This document shows positions 21,440 to 32,800 of a stretch of DNA of 64,000 bases, in pieces. The first letter of the stretch is position 1, and every line of letters begins with the position of its first letter. This DNA comes from Actinernus sp. WN-2022 (taxonomy: Eukaryota > Cnidaria > Anthozoa > Actiniaria > Actinernidae): positions 158,898,344-158,962,343 of the forward strand of contig JAOWCC010000577.1 of the NCBI GenBank assembly GCA_030867875.1. The letters are read 5' to 3'. Under the pieces are notes generated by a model that was not told the DNA's origin, did no database searches, and saw nothing but the letters and a program-made list of their open reading frames with translations. The translations under genes and the position numbers were made by a program.

Positions 21440-22300
21440 GGCGTGTCTAAAACGCAGGTAACGGGTAGCGGGTAACGAGTAGCGGGTAACGGGTAGCGGG
21501 TAACGGGTAGCGGGTAACGGGTAACGGTTAAATGAAAGTTTTTTTGAAATTATATAAGTACAAAAATATTATCTGGCACCCGTTTACGGTGTGTATGAAA
21601 AAAAGAGACAAATATCTGCTTAGGTACATCATTATCAGCGTAGACTGATTGTGTAAACAAAACGAAATACCAGCCAGGACGTAAGAAATAGCTCTATAAT
21701 CCAATGCGCAATCAGTTGACAACTGTGTATGGAAGATAGATTATCCATGAACATTGTGCCCAAGTATGTGGTTAATCGATGCAAGAACTACGTCGAAATC
21801 CGTATCTTAGCTTTCTTACTGTGCCGCCATGAAACTACAATCTTGGACAATGATTGTGGACTCTGGTCGCTTTAATAGACTGTCCATTCATTTAACTCCC
21901 ACTCCGGGCCCCCTTTGAACACCTTCAATCTGAAAATTGCTTCACTGGTTTGGGAAGCTGCAGCTGTGTTAACTTTGCGTTAGATATTAATTTTTATTTT
22001 CATATAATAGTAATTTTTGTTGACTGTCCCAACATTTTTTATCCATGATTGTAACTCCTTCAGAGCCGTTCTTATCCTGGGTCGTCGCGTAACGCTAGCC
22101 GGCCCACTAACAGCTGCTTAACTCAGCCACACATCCATTTCCGATAACGGTGTATATCAAAGCGAGTATTTTTCTCTTTTAAAAAAAAAAATAAATAACA
22201 CCGGACAATTTTTGTATTGTTCTACTGAACAAATAAATCTAACCTAGCCGTTACCCGTTACCTGCTACCCGTTACCCGCTACCTGCGTTTTAGACACGCC
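21440..22300. mobile_element. 861-bp element with 11-bp target duplication
   Basis: Terminal repeats GGCGTGTCTAAAACGCAGGT occur at the left and, reversed, at the right. Outside both ends lies the identical 11-mer GGCCGGGGAAC (21429-21439 and 22301-22311). Just inside are tandem TAGCGGGTAACGGG units: about eight on the left and three on the right, in inverse orientation. A 9-11-bp duplication is typical of Mutator-like elements. No transposase is seen, so it is non-autonomous. Confidence 0.85.
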
Positions 22301-22311
22301 GGCCGGGGAAC

Positions 22312-24090
22312 TGGTGACTACTCATTAAAACCGCCATGATAAGTGTATTTTCCCAATCCAATAATGTTACGTTTAAAAAGTTAGCAAGTATGATATATCA
22401 AAGCCTAAGGAAAGTGTGTGCTATCTCTGTAGCATTCGACAAAGTCGAATGTCCAAACTATATCAAGTCAAACATATGGTCTGTTTTGTCGGCGCGGTCT
22501 GCACCTTGAAGACGACGCTGGTACTGTCACTAGCAAATCGAAGCGAAGTTGAACAGAGAACTGATTCAAATCAACTGCATGCTGAACTATCCAGTAACAA
22601 TAGAGTGAATTCTGTTGGCTTGCTCGCTGTATTAGATTCTGCTTTTCGCTGTACACACAGATACCAAAACTACAAACAGTAAGATGACCTGGCTGGAATA
22701 CCCTAGCTGAAGTGAATTCTATAGGTCTGAGTTTTCTAGATACCCGTAATCGCCGTATCTTAGTCTCTTATCTTAGTCTTATCTTGTGTGAGTTGCGACA
22801 CGTATTGTGTACATCTTGGTTATAAAATACAAATTAACGTAACCACACTTTGATATGCCAAGGAACTGGAATATCAACACAGTAAAAGGTGAGGGAAATT
22901 TAAAGTACTGAGTTCATCAATCAATCTACACTGAATTTCTAACGGATCTGAAACAAGGCTGATCAAAGCCAGGACCCGGCTACCAACATCGTCATTTACC
23001 ATAAATTATTCTGCAACTAACAATGGCAGCCAACCTTGTTCTCACTTGAAAAAAAATGTGAATGCTGTGAAGGAACTGCATCAGGGTGTGACTTTATACA
23101 CATTCATATATAGTTTATGTTCTACACTAGAGTGTACTTAGTATTGTGAATGCTAGGAACTGGAATGCAGTTTATACACATCTGAATAGCCGTAGCTAGC
23201 AATAGGGTTGATTGTGTTCTACACTAACTCCAACTGTATTACTTTACACTGTATACCACACAGCAAAATGTGCTGCGAATGCTCAAATAAATGATAACCA
23301 TCCAATGATTTAATGTTACACAAAGATAATTACAGTTTTATACCCAGATGCATCCCCTTGTATATTAACATATAAGTCAAGACATTCAAAATTAGTTAAA
23401 AACAAGCATTCTATTTTCTTTCGCTACGCTCAGCCAAATAGAAAGTATTTCTATTTTCTGCATATGAATAATGATAACAACGTTTGGAGGGAGCCGCATA
23501 GCTGACAGCATCGTTTATTACATTCAAGTTACAGCAGTAATTGGTGTTTAGTTATAACTAATAACAGTAGTCCGGTACAATAATAGTACAATTCTGAGCT
23601 AGATTTTATATGGTGAATTGCCGGATACGAAAAACCGGGATAAAAACCCCCCAGATGAGGAAAAACCCGGAAACGTATTCTCCAAACCAGTGCAAATTCA
23701 CCTCTACCTCTGGAGTCTAAAGGTTAAAGCTTCCTATTAATATACTTTTAAGAACAATGTTTCCGCACAGCCGACAGCCGCACAGCTGACAACATCGTTT
23801 ATTACAAGTTATTGCAATTGTATACATACTCAGTTACTGTTACGTACTATTAACTCAAACTATAAGAGAACTATATGTGAAGAAAAAAACTAAGGTCGTT
23901 GCTGAAATGCGACGTCAAGTGGTATGAACGTGTGAAGGAGTGGTACTTATAGAACTCCTAATTGATCCCAAAGGGATAATGCAAGCATGTATTCAACATG
24001 CAACAAAGAGAAAAATATTTTTTTATCAGGATTATTTACACCGTCCACATCATTGCAGCAATCTTTCAGCCTTTTGTGTTACCAGTCCTT
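22312..24090. other. Intergenic, dispersed repeats only
   Basis: No gene seen. Two related stretches containing GACAGCATCGTTTATTAC (about 23508) and GACAACATCGTTTATTAC (about 23789) suggest a diverged duplicated repeat. The frame at 22416-22682 is not recognisable and lacks splice or start context. Confidence 0.45.
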
Positions 24091-24094
24091 TCTG

Positions 24095-24465
24095 GGGGAG
24101 AAAAAGGGGAAAGCAGAAAAGGAGAGCCTGTAGAACTTCTTTGAACGACACTGAATTAAAAGCGACAGGACTTCGAGAGCTGGTTTTTAGTTTTAACTGG
24201 TACGACTTGCTTTTTTGGTTTGTACACAAACGACATAACAACACAACACTGAACACAGCACGTACGAATTAATGGAGTTTCCACCAACTCAAGTCCCGCT
24301 AATATTTTGACATTTTACCTGACGTGACAGGAATATCACTGATTGACATATAATTGACATGTTTGATTGACAGTTGTAGGTATCGCACATCGAGTGAGAG
24401 GAACGAGGTCGTTCAAAGAAGTTCTACAGGCTCTCCTTTTCCGCTTTCCCTTAACTCTCCCCCAT
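24095..24465. mobile_element. Inverted-repeat MITE
   Basis: Arms GAAAAGGAGAGCCTGTAGAA (from about 24117) and its reverse complement near 24420-24440 include TTCTTTGAACGAC / GTCGTTCAAAGAA. The GGGGAAAGC/GCTTTCCC continuation pairs outward. Overlapping short ORFs are by-products of the inverted structure. Confidence 0.7.
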
Positions 24466-24865
24466 CCCCCTCTTCTTCTTTTCGCCTGCCTTTTTCTTTC
24501 GCTCCCTTTCCTACTACGCGAGAGCCTGGAACAGGCTATTACAACGCATATGAGCCTAACCAGTTATCACGGACTCGGATTTATTACCGTTTTCATTGAA
24601 GTGCGACTGTGAAAGTTTCAACTGAGTCTTGTTTGGAACATTGCTTTGTTTGAGGCCAGACTCCGCGTTTGATTGAGTGTATCCAATTAAAGCCACCAAC
24701 CGAACGATTACTCGACACATGCACAGTACCATGACATGCGCAGTACCCTTTAACTGTATTACCGTCTGCCATTTTCGTTTATTAAGGAATCAAATTTCAA
24801 TGTCATTTAAGGCAGAAGCCAATTCTAGTTCCTTTCGCTGTTTTTATGTAAGCTCCCGACACTTT

Positions 24866-25154
24866 GTTTCCCCCAGGGGTAGACCCCCGGGCTGACCAGG
24901 GAGATACGTTGGGGGAATACAAGGTCTGATTGAATGTGCCGGTTTCGCCCCTTGGTAGGGGAAATGCTGGACTTTGTTTGAAGTTCCAAGAGAGGAGAGG
25001 GGGAATTCCTCATATGATAGGGATTTTCTGTTGAAAACGTAACCCAAGGCACTTTGACTCGTAAGATTTCCCCCTCCCCTGGGAAAAATCGTCAAGTTTA
25101 CACCACCCTTTTTGCAACCCCCCTGGTCGGCCGGGGGTCTACCCCTGGGGGAAG
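24866..25154. mobile_element. 289-bp MITE with GC-rich ends
   Basis: Ends TTCCCCCAGGGGTAGACCCC and, reversed, the same sequence; about 33 bp pair with two or three mismatches (GGCTGACCAGGG versus GGCCGACCAGGG). Non-coding interior. Immediately to its left (24540-24760) is a partial repeat related to 14053-14346 and 26640-26760. Confidence 0.8.
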
Positions 25155-26630
25155 CCGATGTTAAGTGCATTATTGAAATATATTTCAATACGACTGCAAG
25201 GATCAAATGTCCGACACCTGAAAAATAACTCAAAAAATAAACCCAATTCATGTTCAATCATTAGCATGAGACTTAATTAAATGACGTAATTTCAATTTTA
25301 AAGAAATATTACGACCATAAATCGCCCAGAAATGGCTGAACAAGATTTCATCCATTTTACTGCACCCAACACAACGATTTCTGGCCAAGGCTCATAAGCA
25401 CTTTAACTTGTCCCAATTCAGATCATACGACAGCCCTCTCCATGAGGATTCAGCGATTTGTTTCCGAGATCTACAAATTTATGCATTACCTCTTGGGATA
25501 CAGAAAAAAAAACATTCCTCAAGGCAAAAGTCATGACCTGAATTGGGACAACAAATGTACAAGCATCTGGTCAATACTGGCTGGGTTTCATTAATTGTGG
25601 AAATAGAAGAGTGCTAATGCTGGAGTAGATGGGTATAGGTCAGGCAAAAGAACTGATGCCGGAATGAGGGAAATCTTTTGCGTGAAGATGGAACTGTCCC
25701 CAGAGTACATGGGTATTAAAGTCCCTTCAATATAATAACTCATTCACTATTTCAAGGAAATCAGATTTAATGAGACTATCATACATGTCCCTGACTTAAA
25801 GGTAGCATAACCCATTCAACATCATACAAAAGAATAGCATGTACAGTAGATATATTAGCTTCTCTTACTGGTACGTGAAGTAGGGGTAGCGAATGGTAAA
25901 TACGAGACTTTCCGAGACGCTGAGACTTGCGTTTTTGCATTGCAAAATGAGAGTTTGTCGCTCCGCGATCCGTGCGATATCGTTTTTTTTGCGTGAAATT
26001 TAACGTGGAATTCCCTCGTCAGGCAACGAATTCACCTATAGAATCCGAGATTTCAATATTCGATAATAGAAAATTTGAGTACCATTTGCCACCCCTTGAA
26101 GTGCACTAAAAGTGAATTTTTCTTGAGAACCGTACCTATTTAATAAATTTGGCATTAAAGTCATTTAATTACAGTACCTCTTGGCTTCATCAAGTTAAAA
26201 GGTATACACAGGATTCACATTTAGTTTTTTTGTTATTTGATCTGTTGATGAATGGGCACACTAAATTTTAAAAGGAAGGGAGAAATTCAATGTACGTTGT
26301 ATTACTCAATGCCAATGTGGTGTTATCATTCTGTACATCTCTCAAGAAAGTACTGAAATTAAGCACTTTATTGTCAAATCTACATGTTTGTATGTCTGAA
26401 TCTTCCTCAGTCATTTTAAAACCTCTCGTAAGCGACCATCTATTTTAAGCAACCGTCTCTTTGCTGTCAAACAAATTTTAATACCGTATGTACTGTCAAT
26501 CGAATTGAACCTTCAACTATTTCATTAAAACAAAGCTACAAAAATAACACCGTGAGAGAGAAGAGAAATATCCTGCGAATGTCCTGATGTTTTTCAAACT
26601 TATTCGATAGAGGATGCCAAATAACATAAC
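25155..26630. other. Intergenic, no gene seen
   Basis: Contains a weak inverted pair TTGTCCCAATTCAGATCAT (about 25408) and TGACCTGAATTGGGACAACA (about 25534), probably an old fold-back element. No exon found. Confidence 0.4.
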
Positions 26631-26780
26631 CGGTTTAGTTGAAGTTCGACCCTGAAAGCTTCAAGTCTCGTTTGGAAAATTGCCTGATTTAGGTGGTAAA
26701 AGCTTAATATAGGAGACTAGACTCCGCGTTTAATTGACGGTCGGTTGAATGCAATTTTCCACTTTCAGGGTCGCACTTAG

Positions 26781-26874
26781 CCTGAATTTCAGCCGTCTCC
26801 TCCGGTTCGTTCCTCCCGAGAGAGGAGGAACGGACCAGAGGAGAAACGGACCAGAGGAGACGGCTGGAATTCAG
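26781..26874. repeat. Fold-back hairpin
   Basis: Arms CTGAATTTCAGCCGTCTCCT and GGAGACGGCTGGAATTCAG around GTTCGTTCCTCCCGAGAGAGGAGGAACGG, with a duplicated GAGGAGAAACGGACCA. The tip is related to the small hairpin at 2874-2915. Confidence 0.7.
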
Positions 26875-27132
26875 ATTAGGTCGCACTTCAACGAAAACGC
26901 CGGTAATAAAGCTTATTCCGGAAACTTGATTTCGGTTACAGTGAACTGAATTCAAGTCGCTCTGAATTTCTCTTAAAAGTATTTTTCATTCACTCGAATC
27001 TTTGCCACCCTTCGTCAAAATTGTCTCATTTTTTTCCAAGACATCTGGAAAGCATACTCTGCAAGTCTGAGTAGCTATTTTTGTCTTTTGTTATGAGAAA
27101 ATTTCTCATTTGGGGGTTGACAGGGCTCTTTT

Positions 27133-27593
27133 AAAGTGCTATAAAGTACTGCGATCAAATTACAGTTTTCCTGTTTTCTTCAGCTTTGGAAAGTAAAAGT
27201 ACTAAATACTTACCATTTCAAATCCTCCGTCAAAATTCCTACGGGAAGGTTGATTATTTTAGCCATAAGTTCGAGGTCAGATTGACTCGGATCACAAACG
27301 AGTGATCCTTTGTCTATTAAAGCAACACCAACATTAACAGGACACAGCGACTAGTATAGGCATTTCATAATGTTCAAACTTTGAGTACAAGCTCTCTATA
27401 CACACGTTACTAAAGTAGCCACGTCTATTTTGTTGGGTTGCTTTAATAGATGACATCATCCAATTCTAAACCGAGCTAGTAATGGCGAATAGAAATTATG
27501 GCTTAATATTTTAAACCGTAATTATTAGTTCTTTTACTTTCCGAAACTGAAGAAAACAGGAAAAGTTAATTTGATCGCAGTAGCACTTCAAGG
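27133..27593. mobile_element. 460-bp inverted-repeat MITE
   Basis: Ends AAGTGCTATAAAGTACTGCG and, reversed, GAAGTGCTACTGCG, both running into ATCAAATTA and TTTTCCTGTTTTCTTCAG. The left arm has a small insertion. Internal GTCTATTAAAGCAAC / GTTGCTTTAATAGA also pair. Non-coding. Confidence 0.7.
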
Positions 27594-28179
27594 ATGGTCA
27601 CTTAGGAGAGACTCAACTGTATAATAATTTAGGTGTTAACAGACTGCAGTGACATCGCAGTACTTCGTTAGTCACCTACTCTGAGTCCTAAAGTCGCTTA
27701 AAGTTGCCTTAAATCGCTTTAAGAGGGTATTCAGCAGTTACTCCTTATAATCAGTTTTGCTTAAGTTGCCCAAAGTTGCAGCAAGCAATTTTTCATAAGT
27801 CGCCTAAAATTTCGCCAATTTTTCTTCGAAATAGCTTACACTGTAAGTCGCGTTAAGTTGCTATTGATCGCCTTAAATTACAGCGACTTTAGGGCCCGGA
27901 GTAGGCCTTTCGTTATTATAGTTTTGTCCCCAGAGAGAGTAATGTTTCTTCAAGAGCTGCGTCACGGTGAGAGGACTTTACATCGCAGTACGGGCCAGTT
28001 ATTTTCAGGAATTTCCATGCGAACTAATGAACTTCACATACATGTGGAATGTTTAAAATCAAAGCAAATATGCAAAAATGACCAACAAATTGTGTATAGA
28101 TATATCTTCAAAGGAAATAATGCATATCACTTCAATCAAGCATTGAAACAGGGGAAATTTAATTGCTTGTAGCTAATTA

Positions 28180-28490
28180 CCTGGGAGGGGGTATTCCCAG
28201 GAATTTCGGGTGGGAGCTAGTGTGCCGCCCGGGTCTCAAAACTCTGACCCTATTTCAGACCAAAATATAAGATTTCCCATACACTTTTTCAGACCTGTAC
28301 TCTATTCCATAACAAGAGAAATATATGAAAATGTGCGGTCTCGTACTTCCCTGTCAAGATCATACCCTATTCCAGACTACAAATGCGAAATTTGTTACCC
28401 TATTTCAGACTAAAACAGCTCGAAAACCATACCCTTTGGTGCGGCAAATACCCGTATAGCTTATGTGCAACACCATGACACAGCCCCTTT
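28180..28490. repeat. Degenerate element of the 'GGGTATTC' class
   Basis: Contains GGGAGGGGGTATTCCCAGG, CCGCCCGGGTCTCAAAACTC and repeated CCCTATTTCAGAC. These recall the interiors of the G-tract-tipped elements at 61309-61917 and 48937-49411. Right next to it is an isolated CATGACACAGCCCCTTTAA tip of the 14053 MITE family. Confidence 0.5.
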
Positions 28491-28920
28491 AATAAACAAA
28501 ACGATCAAAAGTAACTTTTGAATATGTGAATGAATGTAAATGATTGCTAATGTACAAGTGAGAGTGACTGAATGATAATAGCATTATATCATGTAATAGG
28601 ATTAAGTACTGATTCATGTAACAACTATTGCAGCAATATTGGAAAAGCAATGTGGAAGGAGCATACTGAAAACTCTGAAAGTAAAAGCCTTGATTGAAAT
28701 TAAAATCATTCTTAGCTATTAACATTATTTACATATGAGTATAAAAGAGTATCAAATGCTTAATCAGGATTTAACTGTTTAAAAGGGACACATTTTTAGT
28801 TTAAATAACGAAGTACAAGTAGTTTTAGTGATGTTGGCACTCCTATTATTTAAAAACTGTTTAACTGAAACTTTGCAGCAAGTCCTCTCGTTTTGGTTCT
28901 GAGTAAGTTTGCCTTTTAAA

Positions 28921-29190
28921 AGGGAGCCGGGGTGGCGCAGTGGTTAAGCGCTTCGCCTCTCACCTCTGTGGCCCAGGTTCGATTCCCGGACGCGGCGCTA
29001 CATGTGAGTTGAGTTTGTTGGTAACTCGCCCTTGCTCCGAGGGTTTTTCTCCGGGTTCTCCGGTTTTCCTCCCTCCGCAAAAACCAACATGCTAATTTCC
29101 AATTCGATCTGTGGATTAGCCAGGACCTGGCTTTGATCAGCCCCCATGGTTGTTTCAGGTCTCGTTAGAAATTCAGAGATTTTTTTACAC
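28921..29190 (+). mobile_element. tRNA-derived SINE, well preserved
   Basis: Head GGTGGCGCAGTGGTTAAGCG (box A-like) and GGTTCGATTCCCGG (box B), then a body with GTTGAGTTTGTTGGTAACTC and GGGTTCTCCGGTTTTCCTCC, and a tail ending GTTAGAAATTCAGAGA. It shares its body with the copy at 10103-10420. It does not form the 3' half of a mature tRNA, so it is a SINE. It ends about 700 bp past the RHEB stop. Confidence 0.85.
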
Positions 29191-29883
29191 ATTTAAAATC
29201 CATATCCAAATGAACAAAAAGACATCGGCAAGGAAATATATATTTTAAAGATTTAGATATAAAGCTTTACGAATGTGATACACTTTGTGGTTATCATGGA
29301 TGTAACTGCAAATTCCATTTTCTACACATACATGTAACCAGTATTTTCAAAATATGCCGTTGGCCACCACATCCTACGACAAGTTTTCCATATCATTATG
29401 TGATATCTACTTGCACACAGCAAAAGGTCCCCATGTGGGAGGCAAAGTACTACATTGTAACTCCTACTTCAATGAATCCAAAACTCTAAAACACTGCATA
29501 CTGTAAGATGTTAAACCATGCAGTCGCATCTAGATTCATCATTTGCTTTCCAAAATAGCTATGTTGTACATGTAGAATTATGCTTCCCATTAAAAAACAA
29601 TTATTTTAATTTCAGAGTTCAATGATGAATATTAAGGATAGACAACATAATCAGCATCATCATACCACGTTTTTTTACAACAGAAAAACACCCAACCATG
29701 AAAATGAAAAAGTAATTCTTTATAATCTAATCATTATACAAAATATGACCCAACTATATAATTTGTATCTCAACTGGAATGGCCTTCTTTCAATGTTATA
29801 CATCAATAATATCGGTACTGTATTTACTGGGTAAATATCTTAAGTATTACTAAGATAGACCTATCCTTTCCAAGTAATTCACG

Positions 29884-32800
29884 TCATAATATGGTGCAGT
29901 CTTCTTTCTTCTCTACAGTGCCATCTTGATGTTTCTCTATTTCATACAGCATGGATTGAAATATTTCGTGTACAGACTGAAATACAGGAAAAATACACGA
30001 CTTTTATTTATTTTTAAACAGTTAAAAGCAAAAAATATGGAGTGATCCAAGGGAAAATCAATAACAGTTGTACCGGTATTTGGTTCTACATCTACATGAC
30101 TGGATGTACATTTATACACAAAAACAAAAGACGTTTAAAATTAATTCAAAAAACATTAATAATTCATGAGAAAAAAACAAAAGAAATTAATATGATATAG
30201 ATAAGGTCCTCATTTACATCCACTTTCACTTCGCTTTTCTCTGCCAACATAGGTTATATTGCCAAATTAACTGAATTACAGGACTCTAAACATCAACATT
30301 TTTGAAGCTGTTCCAAAAACTCGCAGCAGTGTTTTATCAGACCTACCAACACTTGGGCTGCACCCTCATGTTTGTAAATCTGATAAAAGACTACTGCTCA
30401 TTTTTGAAACAGTACAAACAAAAACTTAACAAGGTCTCACCACTATTAGTAGACTACTAGCCAAAGACTAGTACAATATGGTTTTTGACTGGCAGATTTT
30501 GTATTTTCACAAGTCACTTTGGCTAGTTCTATATACAGACTCAGGAGCCCATTACCAGGAGCGTCCATATATACTATACCCGTGAGTCAGCGTATGACCG
30601 GTTTACATGACAACAGGAGCCCATTACCAGGAGCATCCATATATACTATACCCATGAGTCAGCGTATGACCGGTTTACATGACAACAGGAGCCCATTACC
30701 AATAGCATCCATATATACTATACCCATGAGTCAGCGTATGACCAGTTTGAGCTATTTTTAGAACATGTTTACTGGGTAACTGCCTTCTGACTCTACTGTG
30801 ATCGTGCATATGCTTGCCGTAATTATCTAGATTAAGAATGATCTATTGTTCTTTGAGGTGATTTTACTAATGCTGCATTGTCCTGACTATGATTTCAATG
30901 GATTCCCAAAGTGTGGGCACATGAACTCCCATGAGATCTGTTCTAAATATAGCTCAATCCAGTCATATGCTGACTCACAGACCTAGCATGGGAGATGGAT
31001 GCTTCTGGTAATGGGCTCCTGACAGACTACAGTACATACAAAAACTTACAGTAACTTTTAATTGCTTTCTGAAAATGCCTTGTAAAAATAAAGTTATGGC
31101 CAGTAATTGAAATAATGCATGTACCGTATTTTATCATGTACAAGCCGCACCTCACATATAAGCTGCACCCCTAACTTCAGCCTGATAAACAGAAGCTTGT
31201 TTTTCCCAAAAGGTTTAAGGAAAAATCTTGTGTATAAGCTGCACCACAAAATTCAGTAACAGTAGTCTTGGTTCGAGTTAATAAATGCCCGTAATTGACA
31301 GAAGCAAAACTTCGTCATAAGAGATCGTCATATCACAACAACGAATTGGTTACAACTTTCCTAGTCATTTCTTGTGTATATTTTAACCTGCTGTCTTTAA
31401 ATCACTTCAGAATTCTTCTGCTGTTGTTCCCCCATTAACCAACAACATATTTAAGGAACTTCATTCCTTTAAAGGGACTATATGTCACCAGGATTTTACT
31501 GATTTTCTGTCAAGTAATAATTTAGAATGTTTTCATTATAAGAAAAATACTCACTATACACTAAGTGATACGAAACGATGCTAATTTTGGAAGAGACGGC
31601 AAGCTGGAGTAGAAACATTAGCTAATATCAAAGATAATAGTTTAAAACTTGAAAACGTTAGGCTAACTTTTTCAAGTTTTTCATAATCGTAATCCATTTC
31701 CATCCTCGCCATCCGTTGTTCGATTAGCTTCTCTGTAGCTTAACTTTACTAAGGAAAATGCTTAATTTATTAAATCTACACCATTATTTCTTCGTTTCTT
31801 TTAGTTTGAATGTAATTTTCAGCGTTTCAATGTGTGCTAAACATAGCTGACATAGTCCCTTTAAGCGCACAAGAAAGTAAGATTTTCTGGCGAAACTATA
31901 TGAGCATGTGTCTGAGTCCGTGGTCCGCCATCTTTGATTTTCAAGGAGGCCTGGGGCGAGAGTTTTCTTGAACGTCCGATCGAGCGTGAGCTCCGAAGTT
32001 GAACATGAACTCGATGAGAATTATACTTTATTTGAAGGCTTCCAAGACTAATTATGGCCTTTAACAACACTAGGAACCATTCGAGGAGTTAGCAGAGAAG
32101 ATGACAGGCAACTGGACAGCTAGTTTTCTTTGGAAAGCGAAGGAGAGGAGTTTGAGTAGAAATCTTGCTGACACTCGTGTTCTGTGAATTGAATGTGCCA
32201 TTTCTATTGTTCATATGGCTTTGTTTACGGTCATTGCAAAAAACGTTTTCTGAAAACACTCACATAATTATAAGCCACACTCCCAACTTTGTGGCAATTT
32301 TTTGTTACTTTCAAAATCTGAAAGTCAAAAGAGGTGTGGCTTATACGTGATAAAATACAGTATGTCAACTTTTTGGTGTAAAACACATTACTGGCGGACT
32401 GGTAAATCGAAGCGCTGTGTGCAAGAAGGGCGTAAGTGACTCTTGACCACGTTCTAAATTCTCCCTTAGAAAACAAAGAATTCAAAGGAGAATTTAGAAT
32501 GTGATCAGGAGTCACTTACGCCCTTGTTGCACACTGCCCTTCAATTGTGCTTACGTGGGCTGTAAAACCATATTATAAATTATGAAATCATTAAATCATT
32601 AAGTCTAATGGTCCATAAAATGCATAACATACACTATTTTCTTTTGCTGATGCTTCAAAGAATGCAGCTTTCCAAGAGTTGGCAGTCCCTCGACCTGATT
32701 CTGTACTAACTACCCTGAAAAGAATATACACATATGTATTATAATTATGCAGGAAAATAAGTAGTAAATGTAATCATCTACACAAGCATTAGCCACACTT

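Noticed and set aside
28925..28998. Possible tRNA gene (box A and box B)
   Set aside because: The acceptor stem does not close, and a conserved SINE body follows that also occurs at 10103.
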